Notes: generated from the letters alone by a model not told the origin. A DNA stretch of 64,000 nucleotides from Saprospiraceae bacterium (GCA_022841745.1 JALHQW010000016.1:79144-143143); one strand, 5' to 3'; counted from the stretch's first letter, positions 26,850 through 35,039 are shown. Program-made: numbers and translations.

Positions 26850-26895
26850 GTTGTAAAGGTAGCGCCTTGCCTTAAAATAAATATTTTACCAAAAT

Positions 26896-26926
26896 TTTGA
26901 AAAATAAACCAATTGGTCTATTTTTG
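26896..26926 (+). promoter_or_regulatory. Promoter of the tetR gene (TTTG, N19, TATTTTTG)
   Basis: TTTG at 26896-26899 and TATTTTTG at 26919-26926 are separated by 19 bp, an excellent match to the Bacteroidota -33/-7 promoter (TTTG and TAnnTTTG). The ATG follows 20 bp after the -7 box. A palindromic operator lies in the spacer. Confidence 0.7.
26908..26917. promoter_or_regulatory. Candidate TetR operator 1 (ACCAATTGGT)
   Basis: A perfect 10-bp palindrome extends to a near-perfect 18-bp one (ATAAACCAATTGGTCTAT, one mismatch per half). It sits between the -33 and -7 boxes of the tetR promoter, the classic position for autorepression. Confidence 0.65.
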
Positions 26927-26946
26927 TCCCATCTTTACATTTGAGT

Positions 26947-27561
26947 ATGACAAAATCGGAAAAAACAAGGCAGTTCATCATCGAAAAATCGGCGGCCCTC
27001 TTCAACCAAAAGGGCTATAATGGGACGACACTGGATGACATCATGGAAGCCACCGGGCTGAGCAAAGGTGGCATCTACGGCAATTTCAAGCGGGAAGGCT
27101 TGGACAAAAAAGGGGTGAAGGACGAAATCGCACTCGCCGCTTTCGACCATGCCGTGGGGCAAGTGTACAATGCCCTCAAAGAGCGAACGGGAGTTATTGA
27201 AAATACCTTGGACAAGCTGAAAGCCGTCGTCTATTTCTACCGGGAACGCATCCTGAACCCACCAGTGGCGGGCGGTTGCCCCATCCAGAACACCGCCGTG
27301 GAAGCCGACGACCTGCTGCCCGACTTGCGCAACAAGGTGCAATTGGCATTAGCGGAATGGGAGCGCCGCATCGTCCGAACCCTTGAAAAAGGCATAGAGC
27401 GGGGCGAAGTAAGGGCGGATGTTGACAAGGTGGAATTCGCTACGCTGTTCATCGGCACTTTAGAGGGGGGCATCTTGCTCTCGAGGGCACAATTCAGCCC
27501 CAAGCCTTTTGACGTGATGGCTCGACAATTGGTGGTGCTAATTGATGGGCTACGACCGTAA
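26947..27561 (+). CDS. TetR/AcrR-family transcriptional repressor
   Basis: 204-residue regulator. The N-terminal HTH runs through SEKTRQFIIEKSAALFNQKGYNGTT, LDDIMEATGLSKGGIYGNF, where GLSKGGIYGNF is the recognition helix region typical of TetR proteins. The C-terminal domain should bind a small ligand. I use the ATG at 26947 rather than the in-frame TTG two codons upstream. A near-ideal Bacteroidota promoter with the palindrome ACCAATTGGT in its spacer lies upstream, and a second copy of the same palindrome starts 6 bp after the stop, just before the hydrolase gene. This implies autoregulation plus control of the hydrolase and possibly of the divergent amine oxidase. The ligand is unknown. 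Confidence 0.9.
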   Translation: MTKSEKTRQFIIEKSAALFNQKGYNGTTLDDIMEATGLSKGGIYGNFKREGLDKKGVKDEIALAAFDHAVGQVYNALKERTGVIENTLDKLKAVVYFYRERILNPPVAGGCPIQNTAVEADDLLPDLRNKVQLALAEWERRIVRTLEKGIERGEVRADVDKVEFATLFIGTLEGGILLSRAQFSPKPFDVMARQLVVLIDGLRP

Positions 27562-27566
27562 AATAT

Positions 27567-27576
27567 ACCAATTGGT
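27567..27576. promoter_or_regulatory. Candidate TetR operator 2 (ACCAATTGGT)
   Basis: The second exact copy of the palindrome, 6 bp after the tetR stop and upstream of the hydrolase gene. Both copies continue with YTAT-like sequence on the right (GGTCTAT and GGTTTTAT). Confidence 0.6.
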
Positions 27577-27580
27577 TTTA

Positions 27581-27630
27581 TCAACCATCATCAACCATCA
27601 TCAACCATCATCAACCATCATCAACTTTAT
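27581..27630. repeat. 10-bp tandem array, unit TCAACCATCA
   Basis: Four perfect copies (27581-27620) and one degenerate copy (TCAACTTTAT) fill the space between operator 2 and the ATG of the hydrolase at 27636. Confidence 0.95.
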
Positions 27631-27635
27631 CAACT

Positions 27636-28562
27636 ATGCTAATGACCAAATCCCGCTTCGAAATCCCCAATTTCCAATTGGAGACCCTGCCGCAAAAGCA
27701 AAAAAGCGAGTACCCGTTTTACCTCCTTTTCGTGAAATGGGGCTTTGCCATTTTGGGCCGCATTTTCCCAAAGCCAGCAGCAACGCTTGCCTTTAAACTG
27801 TTCACCACACCGAGGATGCGGGCTGTCCATAAGCGGACGGACGACGTCATCGAAAGCGCCCGGTTGTTTGAAGTGCTTTATGGCAAAATCATCCTGAAAG
27901 GCTACGAATGGGGCAGGGGAGAGCGGACGGTGCTATTGGTGCATGGCTGGGAAAGCCGGGGTACGGCCTTGCGCAGCTTTGTGCCGGGCTTGTTGGCAGC
28001 AGGCTACCGGGTGGTGGCCTTTGATGGCCCAGCGCATGGCAATTCGGGCGGAAAGCAGACGAACTTGCCACATTTCGCAGGGGCGGTACGTGCGGTGCTG
28101 AACCAAATCGGTCACGTTCATGGCATCATCACCCACTCGTTTGGTGGCTCTACCACTTCGTTTGCGTTGGCGCACTTGGACAATTCCATTTCCATCGAAA
28201 AGCTGGTGCTGATAGCCGTGCCGGCCAATACCCGCAAGGTGGTCGCTGATTTTGCGAAGCTGGTAAACCTGCCCCAACGGGCTTATGAAGCGGTGAAAGC
28301 CATGATTCACGAGCGGTTGAATGGGGTGCATTTCCATGAAACGGACCTAGAGGTATCGCTGTCAAGGGTAAAGGTGGACGAGGTGCTTGTCGTCCACGAC
28401 AAGTTCGACCCTTCGGTGCCGTTCGAGTCGGCGGAGGGCATTTTTGAGAAATACGACCATGCCAGCCTTTTGGTGACCCAAGGTCATGGTCATTTCCAGC
28501 TGATGAAGCACCCTGAAGTGGTTCGCCGTGTGATTAATTTCGTGGAAGGCGTGGAGGTTTGA
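27636..28562 (+). CDS. Alpha/beta-hydrolase
   Basis: 308-residue hydrolase. An N-terminal hydrophobic segment (YLLFVKWGFAILGRIFP, about 28-44) may hold it to the membrane. The alpha/beta core starts with TVLLVHGWESRG (oxyanion region) and continues with VVAFDGPAHGNSGG. The nucleophile elbow is T-H-S168-F-G-G, with Thr instead of the first Gly of GxSxG. Acid candidates are D255 and D258 in VHDKFDPSVPF, and the catalytic histidine is in TQGHGHFQL near 285. The substrate is unknown. The ATG at 27642 is an alternative start. A TetR operator and a decamer array precede it, so it is probably under the control of the TetR protein encoded just upstream. Confidence 0.82.
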   Translation: MLMTKSRFEIPNFQLETLPQKQKSEYPFYLLFVKWGFAILGRIFPKPAATLAFKLFTTPRMRAVHKRTDDVIESARLFEVLYGKIILKGYEWGRGERTVLLVHGWESRGTALRSFVPGLLAAGYRVVAFDGPAHGNSGGKQTNLPHFAGAVRAVLNQIGHVHGIITHSFGGSTTSFALAHLDNSISIEKLVLIAVPANTRKVVADFAKLVNLPQRAYEAVKAMIHERLNGVHFHETDLEVSLSRVKVDEVLVVHDKFDPSVPFESAEGIFEKYDHASLLVTQGHGHFQLMKHPEVVRRVINFVEGVEV

Positions 28563-28602
28563 TTTTCTTCGTAAAATTGCGGCTCAAAACAAAACCAGTT
28601 TT

Positions 28603-29466
28603 ATGGAATTAGTAATGCCCAACTTTGCCAGCTTTGACACTTGGATGAGCCTCCTGACGCTCACTTTCCTTGAAATCGTGCTTGGCATTGACAATATCAT
28701 CTTCATCTCCATCGCCGCCAACAAACTGCCCCGTGAGCAGCAAAAAAAAGCCGCCAATATTGGGCTTATACTGGCGATGGTGCTTCGCATCTTCCTCTTA
28801 TTGGGCATATCGGTGCTGGTGGCGATGAGCGAACCTTGGATAACGTTCGACAATGCGGTGCTGCATGGCGGGCTGAGTGGCCAGAGCATCATCTTGATTC
28901 TGGGCGGCCTATTCCTTTTGTATAAAAGCACTTCGGAAATACACCATAAATTGGAAGGTGAACCCGCTCACAAGGATGACCCCCAAAAGAAAGGGATGGC
29001 CACTATGCAGAGCGTCATCATCCAAATCACCATCATCAATATCGTATTCTCTTTCGACTCCATCCTGACCGCTGTGGGCATGACCAACGGCGTTCATGGT
29101 GCGCTCATCATCATGATTATCGCTGTGGTTCTTTCCGTGCTGATCATGATGCTCTTTGCCGTGCCGGTGGGTCGTTTCGTTGACCAGCACCCGACCATTC
29201 AAATGCTCGGCTTGGCCTTTTTGATTATGATTGGTTTCATGCTCATCGTGGAAGGTGCGCACCTCGGCCACCTGACCGTGCTCGGCGCAGAGGTGGGCAC
29301 GGTGCCCAAAGGCTACCTCTATTTTGCCATAGCCTTCTCGCTGTTGGTAGAGGCACTGAACATGCGCATGCGCAAAAAACACAAGCCCGTGCAGCTCCAC
29401 GGCCCTGGTGAACAGGCCAAAAAAGAGGGAATCATGGAAGAAGGGGACAAGATGTTTGGCGGGTAA
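28603..29466 (+). CDS. TerC-family integral membrane protein
   Basis: 287-residue inner-membrane protein of the TerC/Alx/YkoY family, whose members export manganese or help metallate exported proteins. The hallmark is the N-terminal LEIVLGIDNIIFISIAANKLP, with a conserved acidic residue and Asn-Asp in the membrane, and the repeat-related second half VFSFDSILTAVGMTN. About seven helices can be drawn, with a charged loop (EGEPAHKDDPQKKG, about 118-131). It ends with a basic cytoplasmic tail. The ATG at 28603 begins MELVMPNFASFDTW; the ATG at 28615 is a less likely alternative. A terminator follows. Confidence 0.88.
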   Translation: MELVMPNFASFDTWMSLLTLTFLEIVLGIDNIIFISIAANKLPREQQKKAANIGLILAMVLRIFLLLGISVLVAMSEPWITFDNAVLHGGLSGQSIILILGGLFLLYKSTSEIHHKLEGEPAHKDDPQKKGMATMQSVIIQITIINIVFSFDSILTAVGMTNGVHGALIIMIIAVVLSVLIMMLFAVPVGRFVDQHPTIQMLGLAFLIMIGFMLIVEGAHLGHLTVLGAEVGTVPKGYLYFAIAFSLLVEALNMRMRKKHKPVQLHGPGEQAKKEGIMEEGDKMFGG

Positions 29467-29490
29467 ATCATTTGACCCAAATCAAAAAAT

Positions 29491-29530
29491 AAAGAGGCAA
29501 CACCATGCAATTATGGCGTTGCCTCTTTTG
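29491..29530 (+). terminator. Terminator after terC
   Basis: Arms 29491-29506 (AAAGAGGCAACACCAT) and 29513-29528 pair with one mismatch around GCAATT. The right arm ends in TTTT and the left begins with AAA. It lies 10 bp before the apbE start. Confidence 0.85.
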
Positions 29531-29539
29531 CTTTGCACC

Positions 29540-30628
29540 ATGAAAAAACAACTTTTACTCCTCGTGGCCATTTTGGCCTTATTTTCAGCTTGCCAACCTG
29601 ACAACAAACCCACCAGCTACCGCACCGTCGAAGGCAAAACCATGGGCACCTACTACAAAGTGACCTACCAAGACAGCCTTGACAGGGACTTTTTCACGGC
29701 CATTGACTCCATGCTGGTGCAAATCAACCATGAAATTTCGACCTACGAGCCGAACTCGACCATCTCGCTGTTCAACAAGGCCACCAGCAGCTATGACCTC
29801 GGCATGGACTTCAAGGCCTACTCGCTTTGCGTTGCCAACCCCAGTCAGTGCGGCAGGGTCAAGAACTACCATTTCTTCAAAAACCTGATGGCCGCTAGGG
29901 TGGCCAACCAGCAGACCAACAAGGCTTTCGACCCGACCATCATGCCCTTGGTCAACTATTGGGGCTTTGGCTACACACCGCATAAAGCCGTGGACAAGGT
30001 GGACAGCCTAAAGGTGGATTCGCTCCTCCAATTCGTTGGTTTTGAGAAGGTTGTCCAGGCTGACAGCGGCGGATTGGTCGTATTGAAAAAATCACTGCCC
30101 GGCGTTCAGCTCGATTTTGGCGGCTCGGGCCAAGGCTATGGGATTGACGCCGTCGCCACTTTCCTCGAATTGCACGGCATCAAAAACTACCTCGTGGACA
30201 TAGGTGGCGAGAGCCGTGCCCGTGGCAAAAACCCCAAGGGCGATTGGTGGACCATCGGCATCAACACGCCCAAGCCAGAGGCCGAGTTGACCGATTTTAC
30301 CAGGGTCATTAAATTGGAAAACAAGTCCGTTTCCACCAGTGGCAATTACCGCAATTTCCATGAGGTGAACGGTGGCAAATACAGCCATATCATTGACCCA
30401 CGCACGGGCTATCCCAAGCAAAGCAACCTGCTAAGCGTCTCCGTTTTTGCTGAAAATTGCCTCGAACCCGATGTGCTCGCCACGGGCTTCATGGTGCTCG
30501 GCCTCGATACAGCCTTTGAACTTGCTTCCCAGATGAAAGGCATCGAAGCCATGTTCATTTACAGCGATGACAAGGGCAATCTGCAGGTAAAACAAACGCC
30601 GGGGGTGGCGGGGATGCTGGTGGAGTGA
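29540..30628 (+). CDS. apbE: FAD:protein FMN transferase (ApbE), lipoprotein
   Basis: 362-residue ApbE-family enzyme, expected to attach FMN from FAD to a threonine of target flavoproteins such as NqrB/NqrC or RnfG in the periplasm. The lipoprotein signal is MKKQLLLLVAILALFSAC (C18). Family motifs: GKTMGTYYKVTY, the FDPTIMPLVNYWGFG region, DFGGSGQGYGID, VDIGGESRARG and the C-terminal SHIIDPRTGYP. The ATG at 29540 opens the signal peptide; in-frame ATGs at 29408 and 29513 overlap the TerC gene or its terminator and are rejected. It follows the TerC terminator closely, so it should have its own promoter. A heptamer array starts at its stop codon. Confidence 0.9.
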   Translation: MKKQLLLLVAILALFSACQPDNKPTSYRTVEGKTMGTYYKVTYQDSLDRDFFTAIDSMLVQINHEISTYEPNSTISLFNKATSSYDLGMDFKAYSLCVANPSQCGRVKNYHFFKNLMAARVANQQTNKAFDPTIMPLVNYWGFGYTPHKAVDKVDSLKVDSLLQFVGFEKVVQADSGGLVVLKKSLPGVQLDFGGSGQGYGIDAVATFLELHGIKNYLVDIGGESRARGKNPKGDWWTIGINTPKPEAELTDFTRVIKLENKSVSTSGNYRNFHEVNGGKYSHIIDPRTGYPKQSNLLSVSVFAENCLEPDVLATGFMVLGLDTAFELASQMKGIEAMFIYSDDKGNLQVKQTPGVAGMLVE

Positions 30629-30637
30629 TTGCGGATT

Positions 30638-30686
30638 GGATACTTGATGCTGGATACTGGATACTTGGTACTAGACGCTGGCTACC
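30638..30686. repeat. 7-bp tandem array between two stop codons, unit GGATRCT
   Basis: Units GGATACT, TGATGCT, GGATACT, GGATACT, TGGTACT, AGACGCT and GGCTACC. More degenerate units reach back to the apbE TGA (30626-30628), and the last unit contains the stop (30682-30684) of the convergent gene. The spacer is therefore entirely repeat. Confidence 0.8.
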
Positions 30687-31206
30687 AGTCGATGAAATCA
30701 AATCCAAGGAGGCCTTGGCGAATAGGGACTTTCACCGTATCCCCTTTTTGTGCGTTGGGGAAAACAGGCTTGCCATTTTCCAGACGAACCATTTCTCCAT
30801 TTGTTATGATAAAAACATAATAACCGGAAGGCTCCATGCGCTCCCCCTTTATTTGACCAAAACGGCTCTGGAAATAGGCTTTTTCTTCCCAAAATTCGAC
30901 TTTGGTGGGCGTTGATTGCTCTGCAAAAAGGCGATTGGTCAGGCTGGCAAATAATGGCATCATGAGTACTGGGATAATAAGACAGGTAACCCAAAGCTGC
31001 ATTTTCTCAACTTGTTCTTTTGCTTTATTGCGGAGCAAATAACCGAGCAAAACACCAATTGCCGCACCTACCAATAAAGCGCCTACGACTAATTTTTTAG
31101 CTTCGAAATAGTTTTGAAACCATTTTAATTCCAGCACATAAAGCACGATAGTGCCGAGCAATGCCAGCAAGGAAAATAGGATAGTAAACTTGGTTTTTGT
31201 TTCCAT
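30682..31206 (-). CDS. Membrane protein of unknown function in the ABC/LytTR operon
   Basis: 174-residue protein with three hydrophobic segments (FTILFSLLALLGTIVLYVL, LVVGALLVGAAIGVLLGYLL and LWVTCLIIPVLMMPLFASL), then a soluble tail (about 95-174) with a small beta-rich part (GYYVFIITNGEMVRLENG). I do not recognise the family. It starts 15 bp after the LytTR regulator stop and is the last gene of the minus-strand series, so it may be an accessory of the exporter or its signalling pair. Its stop codon lies in a heptamer array. Confidence 0.65.
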   Translation of the reverse strand: METKTKFTILFSLLALLGTIVLYVLELKWFQNYFEAKKLVVGALLVGAAIGVLLGYLLRNKAKEQVEKMQLWVTCLIIPVLMMPLFASLTNRLFAEQSTPTKVEFWEEKAYFQSRFGQIKGERMEPSGYYVFIITNGEMVRLENGKPVFPNAQKGDTVKVPIRQGLLGFDFIDW

Positions 31207-31221
31207 TATCTTTTGCCAAGT

Positions 31222-31935
31222 TTAAGTATTATTCACCATTTCAAAGAAACGCTCTTTATAAGTTTCTGAAATTGGAATTATTTTATCCCCAATCCTGATG
31301 CGTTCCCGTTCGATGGCTTCAATCTTATCCAATGCTACCATATAGGATTTATGCACCCTGCAAATATAGCCAGCAGGAATGGCTTGTTCCAGTTCACTAA
31401 ATGTTTGCAGCGTGAGTATGCGTTTCTGTGGCAAATGGATGCAACGATAATCGCCCATTCCTTCGATATATTGCACCTCTTCTATCAATATTTTTTCAAG
31501 CCGGTGTTCCGTTTTTACAAAAAAATATCGCCGTTCGGGGAGTTTTGCTTTTTTATTGGCATTCTTAATGGCCCGGTCAACCGCCTGAACGAACCGCTCC
31601 AACGTATAGGGCTTTAGCAGGTAGTCGGTTACTTGGAGGTCGAAGCCTTTCAGCGCATATTGTTGGTAGGCAGTGGTGAAAATGACCTGGCTTTGGATGG
31701 CAACGCTTTCGAGCAATTGGATGCCGGAAAGGTCGCCAAGATGGATGTCGAGAAAAATCAGGTCAACTTGGTTGGCTTTGAGGAAAGCCATTGCTTCTAG
31801 TGCATTATCGAACGTGGCCAACAGTTGCAGAAATGGCATTTTTCCCACATAGTCCACGGCACGGTCGAGCGCCAACGGCTCGTCCTCTACGATGATGCAG
31901 CTCAGTTTTGTGGTGGGAAAAGCAGGGTGTTTCAC
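31222..31935 (-). CDS. LytTR-family response regulator
   Basis: 237-residue response regulator. The N-terminal receiver (about 10-125) has the acidic pair in IIVEDEPLALD, the phospho-acceptor in LIFLDIHLGDLSG, and the conserved lysine in LLKPYTLERF. The C-terminal LytTR DNA-binding domain is at about 137-235 (IEEVQYIEGMGDYRCIHL, HKSYMVALDKIEAIERERI). It lies 6 bp downstream of its histidine kinase on the same strand and is expected to be phosphorylated by it. The target is probably the ABC exporter operon of which it is part. Confidence 0.92.
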   Translation of the reverse strand: MKHPAFPTTKLSCIIVEDEPLALDRAVDYVGKMPFLQLLATFDNALEAMAFLKANQVDLIFLDIHLGDLSGIQLLESVAIQSQVIFTTAYQQYALKGFDLQVTDYLLKPYTLERFVQAVDRAIKNANKKAKLPERRYFFVKTEHRLEKILIEEVQYIEGMGDYRCIHLPQKRILTLQTFSELEQAIPAGYICRVHKSYMVALDKIEAIERERIRIGDKIIPISETYKERFFEMVNNT

Positions 31936-31941
31936 AGGCTA

Positions 31942-33012
31942 TTAGTTTTTGAACGCTTTTTGGTCAATGCTCAATCGAACCCCATAAAGGTCGCCATTTT
32001 TTTCCATTGTCAAGTGGTGGTGGTCGGGATAAAGCAGGGAAAGGCGTTTTGCAATCAAATCATTGCCCAAGCCGCCCGGCTCATTCGTGTCGGGTGCATT
32101 GGGGTTGAACTTGTTCTCGCATTCAAAAACGATGTTGCCATCCCCTACCTTCAAATGGAGTCGTATGGCATGTTCGGCCTTGACCCGGTTGGCATGCTTG
32201 AAGGCATTTTCAACGAACGGGATGAGCGTCATGGGAGCAATTTGTGCTGCCGAAAGGTCGCCTTCGGTGGTATAAGTTGCATAATTGGCAATGGAAGTCC
32301 TGATTTTCTGCAAATCAATCAGCTTTTCGACATAAGCCCATTCTTCTTGCAAGCTGATTTGTGCGGAATGGCTCTCGTACAGCATGAACCGCATGATGTC
32401 CGATAGTTTTTTCAGGCAGGCCGAGGCTTTCTCGGCATCCTTGGTTATCAGCACGTCAATATTGTTGATGGTATTGAACAAGAAATGTGGGTCGAGCTGC
32501 GATTTGACGAGCGCCAACTCGGTCTCGAAATTCTTTCGGGCAAGGTCTTCCTTCAACTTGATTTCGTCATACCAGCGTATGAAGCCCCGAAGCAGCAGGC
32601 CCATGCCGCCGTTGAGCATGGCTATGAATGAAACGAACAAAATAAAAAATAAGGCAGATTGCCAGCTATCCGCCAAGATATTATTGCCAATATCGAAAAT
32701 GCTTAGGATGGTAATATTCAAGGCACCCACTAATCCACATAGCAATGCGGAAGCGATTCCCGCTAAGAACAAAGCGGAGATTTTTTTCTGGGTCAAAAAA
32801 CGATTGAAAAGAAGTCCATAATATAAGTAAAAGCCCGCAACCGCTGGCAGTACCGCAAATCCGCCAAAGAACAGCCAAAAGCGATAACCTTTGAAAATTG
32901 GCTCCGTACTCACGTTTGTGCCAATTGTCACGCACATTAATATCAAAACCAGCAGGCAGGCGTATAAAAACCAATAACCTACGTGGAGCATTGCAATGAC
33001 CGATTTATTCAT
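31942..33012 (-). CDS. LytS-type sensor histidine kinase
   Basis: 356-residue membrane kinase of the His_kinase (LytS/YehU) class. Four N-terminal helices are visible (about 5-31, 46-70, 78-103 and 119-145) with little extracellular sequence, so it probably senses through the membrane or through the exporter. The phospho-accepting histidine is in LDPHFLFNTINNID near residue 175. ATP-binding motifs are IPFVENAFKHA (N-box) and GGLGNDLIAKR (G-box). It is 3 bp from the permease gene and 6 bp from the LytTR gene, in one transcription unit. Confidence 0.9.
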   Translation of the reverse strand: MNKSVIAMLHVGYWFLYACLLVLILMCVTIGTNVSTEPIFKGYRFWLFFGGFAVLPAVAGFYLYYGLLFNRFLTQKKISALFLAGIASALLCGLVGALNITILSIFDIGNNILADSWQSALFFILFVSFIAMLNGGMGLLLRGFIRWYDEIKLKEDLARKNFETELALVKSQLDPHFLFNTINNIDVLITKDAEKASACLKKLSDIMRFMLYESHSAQISLQEEWAYVEKLIDLQKIRTSIANYATYTTEGDLSAAQIAPMTLIPFVENAFKHANRVKAEHAIRLHLKVGDGNIVFECENKFNPNAPDTNEPGGLGNDLIAKRLSLLYPDHHHLTMEKNGDLYGVRLSIDQKAFKN

Positions 33013-33015
33013 AGC

Positions 33016-33795
33016 TTATCCTTTTTCTTTTTTAAAAATATAAATCAAGTAGCTCGTCATGGTAAAGACCGCAAAATAACCCAAAGCCCAATAATGGATG
33101 TTAACGGCTTTCGAAGCCTTCATGGCAGCACCTCGCATTTCAAAGAAATTATAAGGGCAATAAGTATAAGGCACATAATAGCCATATTGCCATTCTACTG
33201 CAATGAGCGCCGCCACCATTAATCCGATGCCAATGCCAAGCGGCACCAAGAAATTCTTGAAATGAAGGCTAATCAAATATTGCAAAGCAACGATTGGGAG
33301 GCAGTCGAGCAGGAATCGCCCGCTCGTTTTCAGGAAATAATCGAAAGGGAATGTCTGTCCGGGATAATCAATGTCCCCATAAAACAAAGCTGGGGCAATG
33401 CCCGCCAAATAAATCCCAATATTGAACAACAAGAAAAACTGAAGCAGCATGACAAGTATGACTGCTAATTTGCTCAAAAAAATAACGGTCAGGCCCTGTG
33501 GCGTCACATGCACCTGCTTCCATGCGTTGTTTTTGTACTCGATTTGCGTAATCAGGCTGGTCGCCAAAATGACGCCCATGGGCAGCAGGAACAGCGACAT
33601 GAACTGCCAGCATTGCCCGGCTACGTTTTCCCACATAAGCGGCGACTGCATCTCTGGGCCTGATTTATCATGGTAAACGACCCGCCCAACCAGAATAATG
33701 GCAGGTATAAAAAAGCCGCCAAGGAGCACCAGCCAAGCCGCCAAGCTGCGCCTTGTTTTTAACCATTCGCTTTGAAAACTATAAATGAAATTCAT
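33016..33795 (-). CDS. ABC transporter permease (BcrB/LantiABC type)
   Basis: 259-residue permease with about six helices, for example LAAWLVLLGGFFIPAIILVG, FMSLFLLPMGVILATSLI and VILVMLLQFFLLFNIGIYLA. Its layout is that of ABC-2/bacitracin-resistance permeases (signature-like ITQIEYKNNAWKQVH in the first cytoplasmic loop). It should pair with the ATPase at 34083-35012 for export of a peptide or lipid-like compound. Unusually, a 287-bp spacer full of repeats separates it from the ATPase gene. The kinase gene follows after 3 bp. Confidence 0.82.
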   Translation of the reverse strand: MNFIYSFQSEWLKTRRSLAAWLVLLGGFFIPAIILVGRVVYHDKSGPEMQSPLMWENVAGQCWQFMSLFLLPMGVILATSLITQIEYKNNAWKQVHVTPQGLTVIFLSKLAVILVMLLQFFLLFNIGIYLAGIAPALFYGDIDYPGQTFPFDYFLKTSGRFLLDCLPIVALQYLISLHFKNFLVPLGIGIGLMVAALIAVEWQYGYYVPYTYCPYNFFEMRGAAMKASKAVNIHYWALGYFAVFTMTSYLIYIFKKEKG

Positions 33796-33807
33796 GTTAG
33801 TTTAATT

Positions 33808-33882
33808 AATTGTTTAAAATTGTTGGGATTGTTTAAGATTGTTATGATTGTTATGATTGTTGGAGATTGTTATGATTGTTGC
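33808..33882. repeat. 9-10 bp tandem array, unit GATTGTTAT
   Basis: Repeated GATTGTTAT units (33837-33845, 33846-33854 and 33865-33873 exact) with GATTGTTGGA and GATTGTTAA variants begin 13 bp upstream of the permease start codon, in the spacer that splits the exporter operon. Confidence 0.8.
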
Positions 33883-34040
33883 AAAGGCTGAAAATTAGTT
33901 GATTATATAGCTATCTTCCTGCGAATTAGCCTAAACTATAGCTCACGCCGCCTAGTCATACCCAAAACCTGGCGGCTCGCAGTATAATTTCATTGAGATA
34001 ATTGGTTTTTGATAGTTTTTACTTCTTGTTCAATCCTTGC

Positions 34041-34070
34041 TTGTCATTCCCGCAGGGAACCCAATCCCTC
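34041..34070. repeat. REP-like palindrome, copy 2
   Basis: TTGTCATTCCCGCAGGGAAC followed by CCAATCC. Copy 3 follows 39 bp further on. Confidence 0.75.
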
Positions 34071-34079
34071 AATCCTTTT

Positions 34080-34106
34080 TTGTCATTCCCGCAGGGAACC
34101 TAATCC
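34080..34106. repeat. REP-like palindrome, copy 3, overlapping a coding end
   Basis: TTGTCATTCCCGCAGGGAAC followed by CTAATCC. On the minus strand it supplies the last seven codons (LGSLRE region) and the TGA stop of the ABC ATPase. Confidence 0.75.
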
Positions 34107-35012
34107 TCCCTCCCCCGTCAGGTTCATAAAAATCGTTTCCAAATCATCTTCCATGGTCGCTATCCGATGTACGCCAATGCCCTGCTCCACCAATTGGCGG
34201 TTAAGGTCGGCGATGGCCTGTTTTTCAACGGCAGGGATGGTGATGGAGCTGCCGTCGTGGCGGGCAGCTTGGCCAATATCCGAAAGCAGTTGAAGGGTAC
34301 GAGGGGCATCGTCCGTTTCAAATGCGATTCGGGAAACTTGGCGTTGGCGTTCGAGCAGTGCTTCAAGCGTGCCTTCGAACAACAACTGCCCCCGGTGGAT
34401 GATGCCCACATCGGTCGCCAGTTTTTCAATCTCCGGCAATAAATGGCTGGAAATCAGGACGGTAACGCCCAGGTCCCGGTTGAGCCGTTTGAGCATTTCC
34501 CGAATTTCGACGATGCCGCCGGGGTCGAGGCCATTGGTGGGTTCGTCGAGTACCAGCAGGGCAGGCTCATGCAGCAGAGCGACGGCAATGGCCAACCGCT
34601 GTTTCATCCCCAAGGAAAACTGGTGTGCCCGTTTGGTACCGGTGTCTTGCAGGCCCACCAATCGTAGTGCCTCTTGTATTCGGTTCTTCGGGCAGCGGTA
34701 GATTTTTTGCCAAACGGCCAGGTTCTCGGCAGCCGTCAATTGGCCGTAAATGGAGGGGCTTTCGATGAGGGAACCGATGCGTCGCAGCACTTCCGTGCGG
34801 TGCTTCCCGAAGTTTTTCCCGAAAATAAGCACCTCGCCTTGTTGTTTGCGGAGCAATCCCAGGATTAGGCGCAGTGTGGTGGTCTTGCCAGCCCCGTTCG
34901 GGCCAAGGAAGCCATAGATGCTGCCTTCCTTCACCCGAAGGTTGATTTGGTCAAGAATGGGCCGGCCTTTTGTGAAATGGTGCGACAGCCCGTTCGTTTC
35001 GATGATGTGCAT
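34083..35012 (-). CDS. ABC transporter ATP-binding protein (BcrA type)
   Basis: 309-residue ATPase. Walker A is GPNGAGKTT, the signature is FSLGMKQRLAIA (LSGGQ replaced by FSLGM, as in bacitracin- and lantibiotic-type exporters), Walker B is LLVLDEPTNGLDPGG, and the switch histidine is in ISSHLLPEIE. The C-terminal 90 residues are the usual BcrA extension. It should energise the permease at 33016. The last codons and the stop come from a dispersed REP-like palindrome (34080-34106), so the native C-terminus may have been altered. A TAGTTTTG box lies 20 bp upstream of the ATG. Confidence 0.9.
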   Translation of the reverse strand: MHIIETNGLSHHFTKGRPILDQINLRVKEGSIYGFLGPNGAGKTTTLRLILGLLRKQQGEVLIFGKNFGKHRTEVLRRIGSLIESPSIYGQLTAAENLAVWQKIYRCPKNRIQEALRLVGLQDTGTKRAHQFSLGMKQRLAIAVALLHEPALLVLDEPTNGLDPGGIVEIREMLKRLNRDLGVTVLISSHLLPEIEKLATDVGIIHRGQLLFEGTLEALLERQRQVSRIAFETDDAPRTLQLLSDIGQAARHDGSSITIPAVEKQAIADLNRQLVEQGIGVHRIATMEDDLETIFMNLTGEGGLGSLRE

Positions 35013-35031
35013 AATTGGTTGATTTATGCTT

Positions 35032-35039
35032 CAAAACTA
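35032..35039 (-). promoter_or_regulatory. Bacteroidota-type -7 box for the ABC ATPase gene
   Basis: The minus strand reads TAGTTTTG, matching TAnnTTTG, 20 bp before the ATG at 35012. The -33 element is not clear. Confidence 0.45.
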
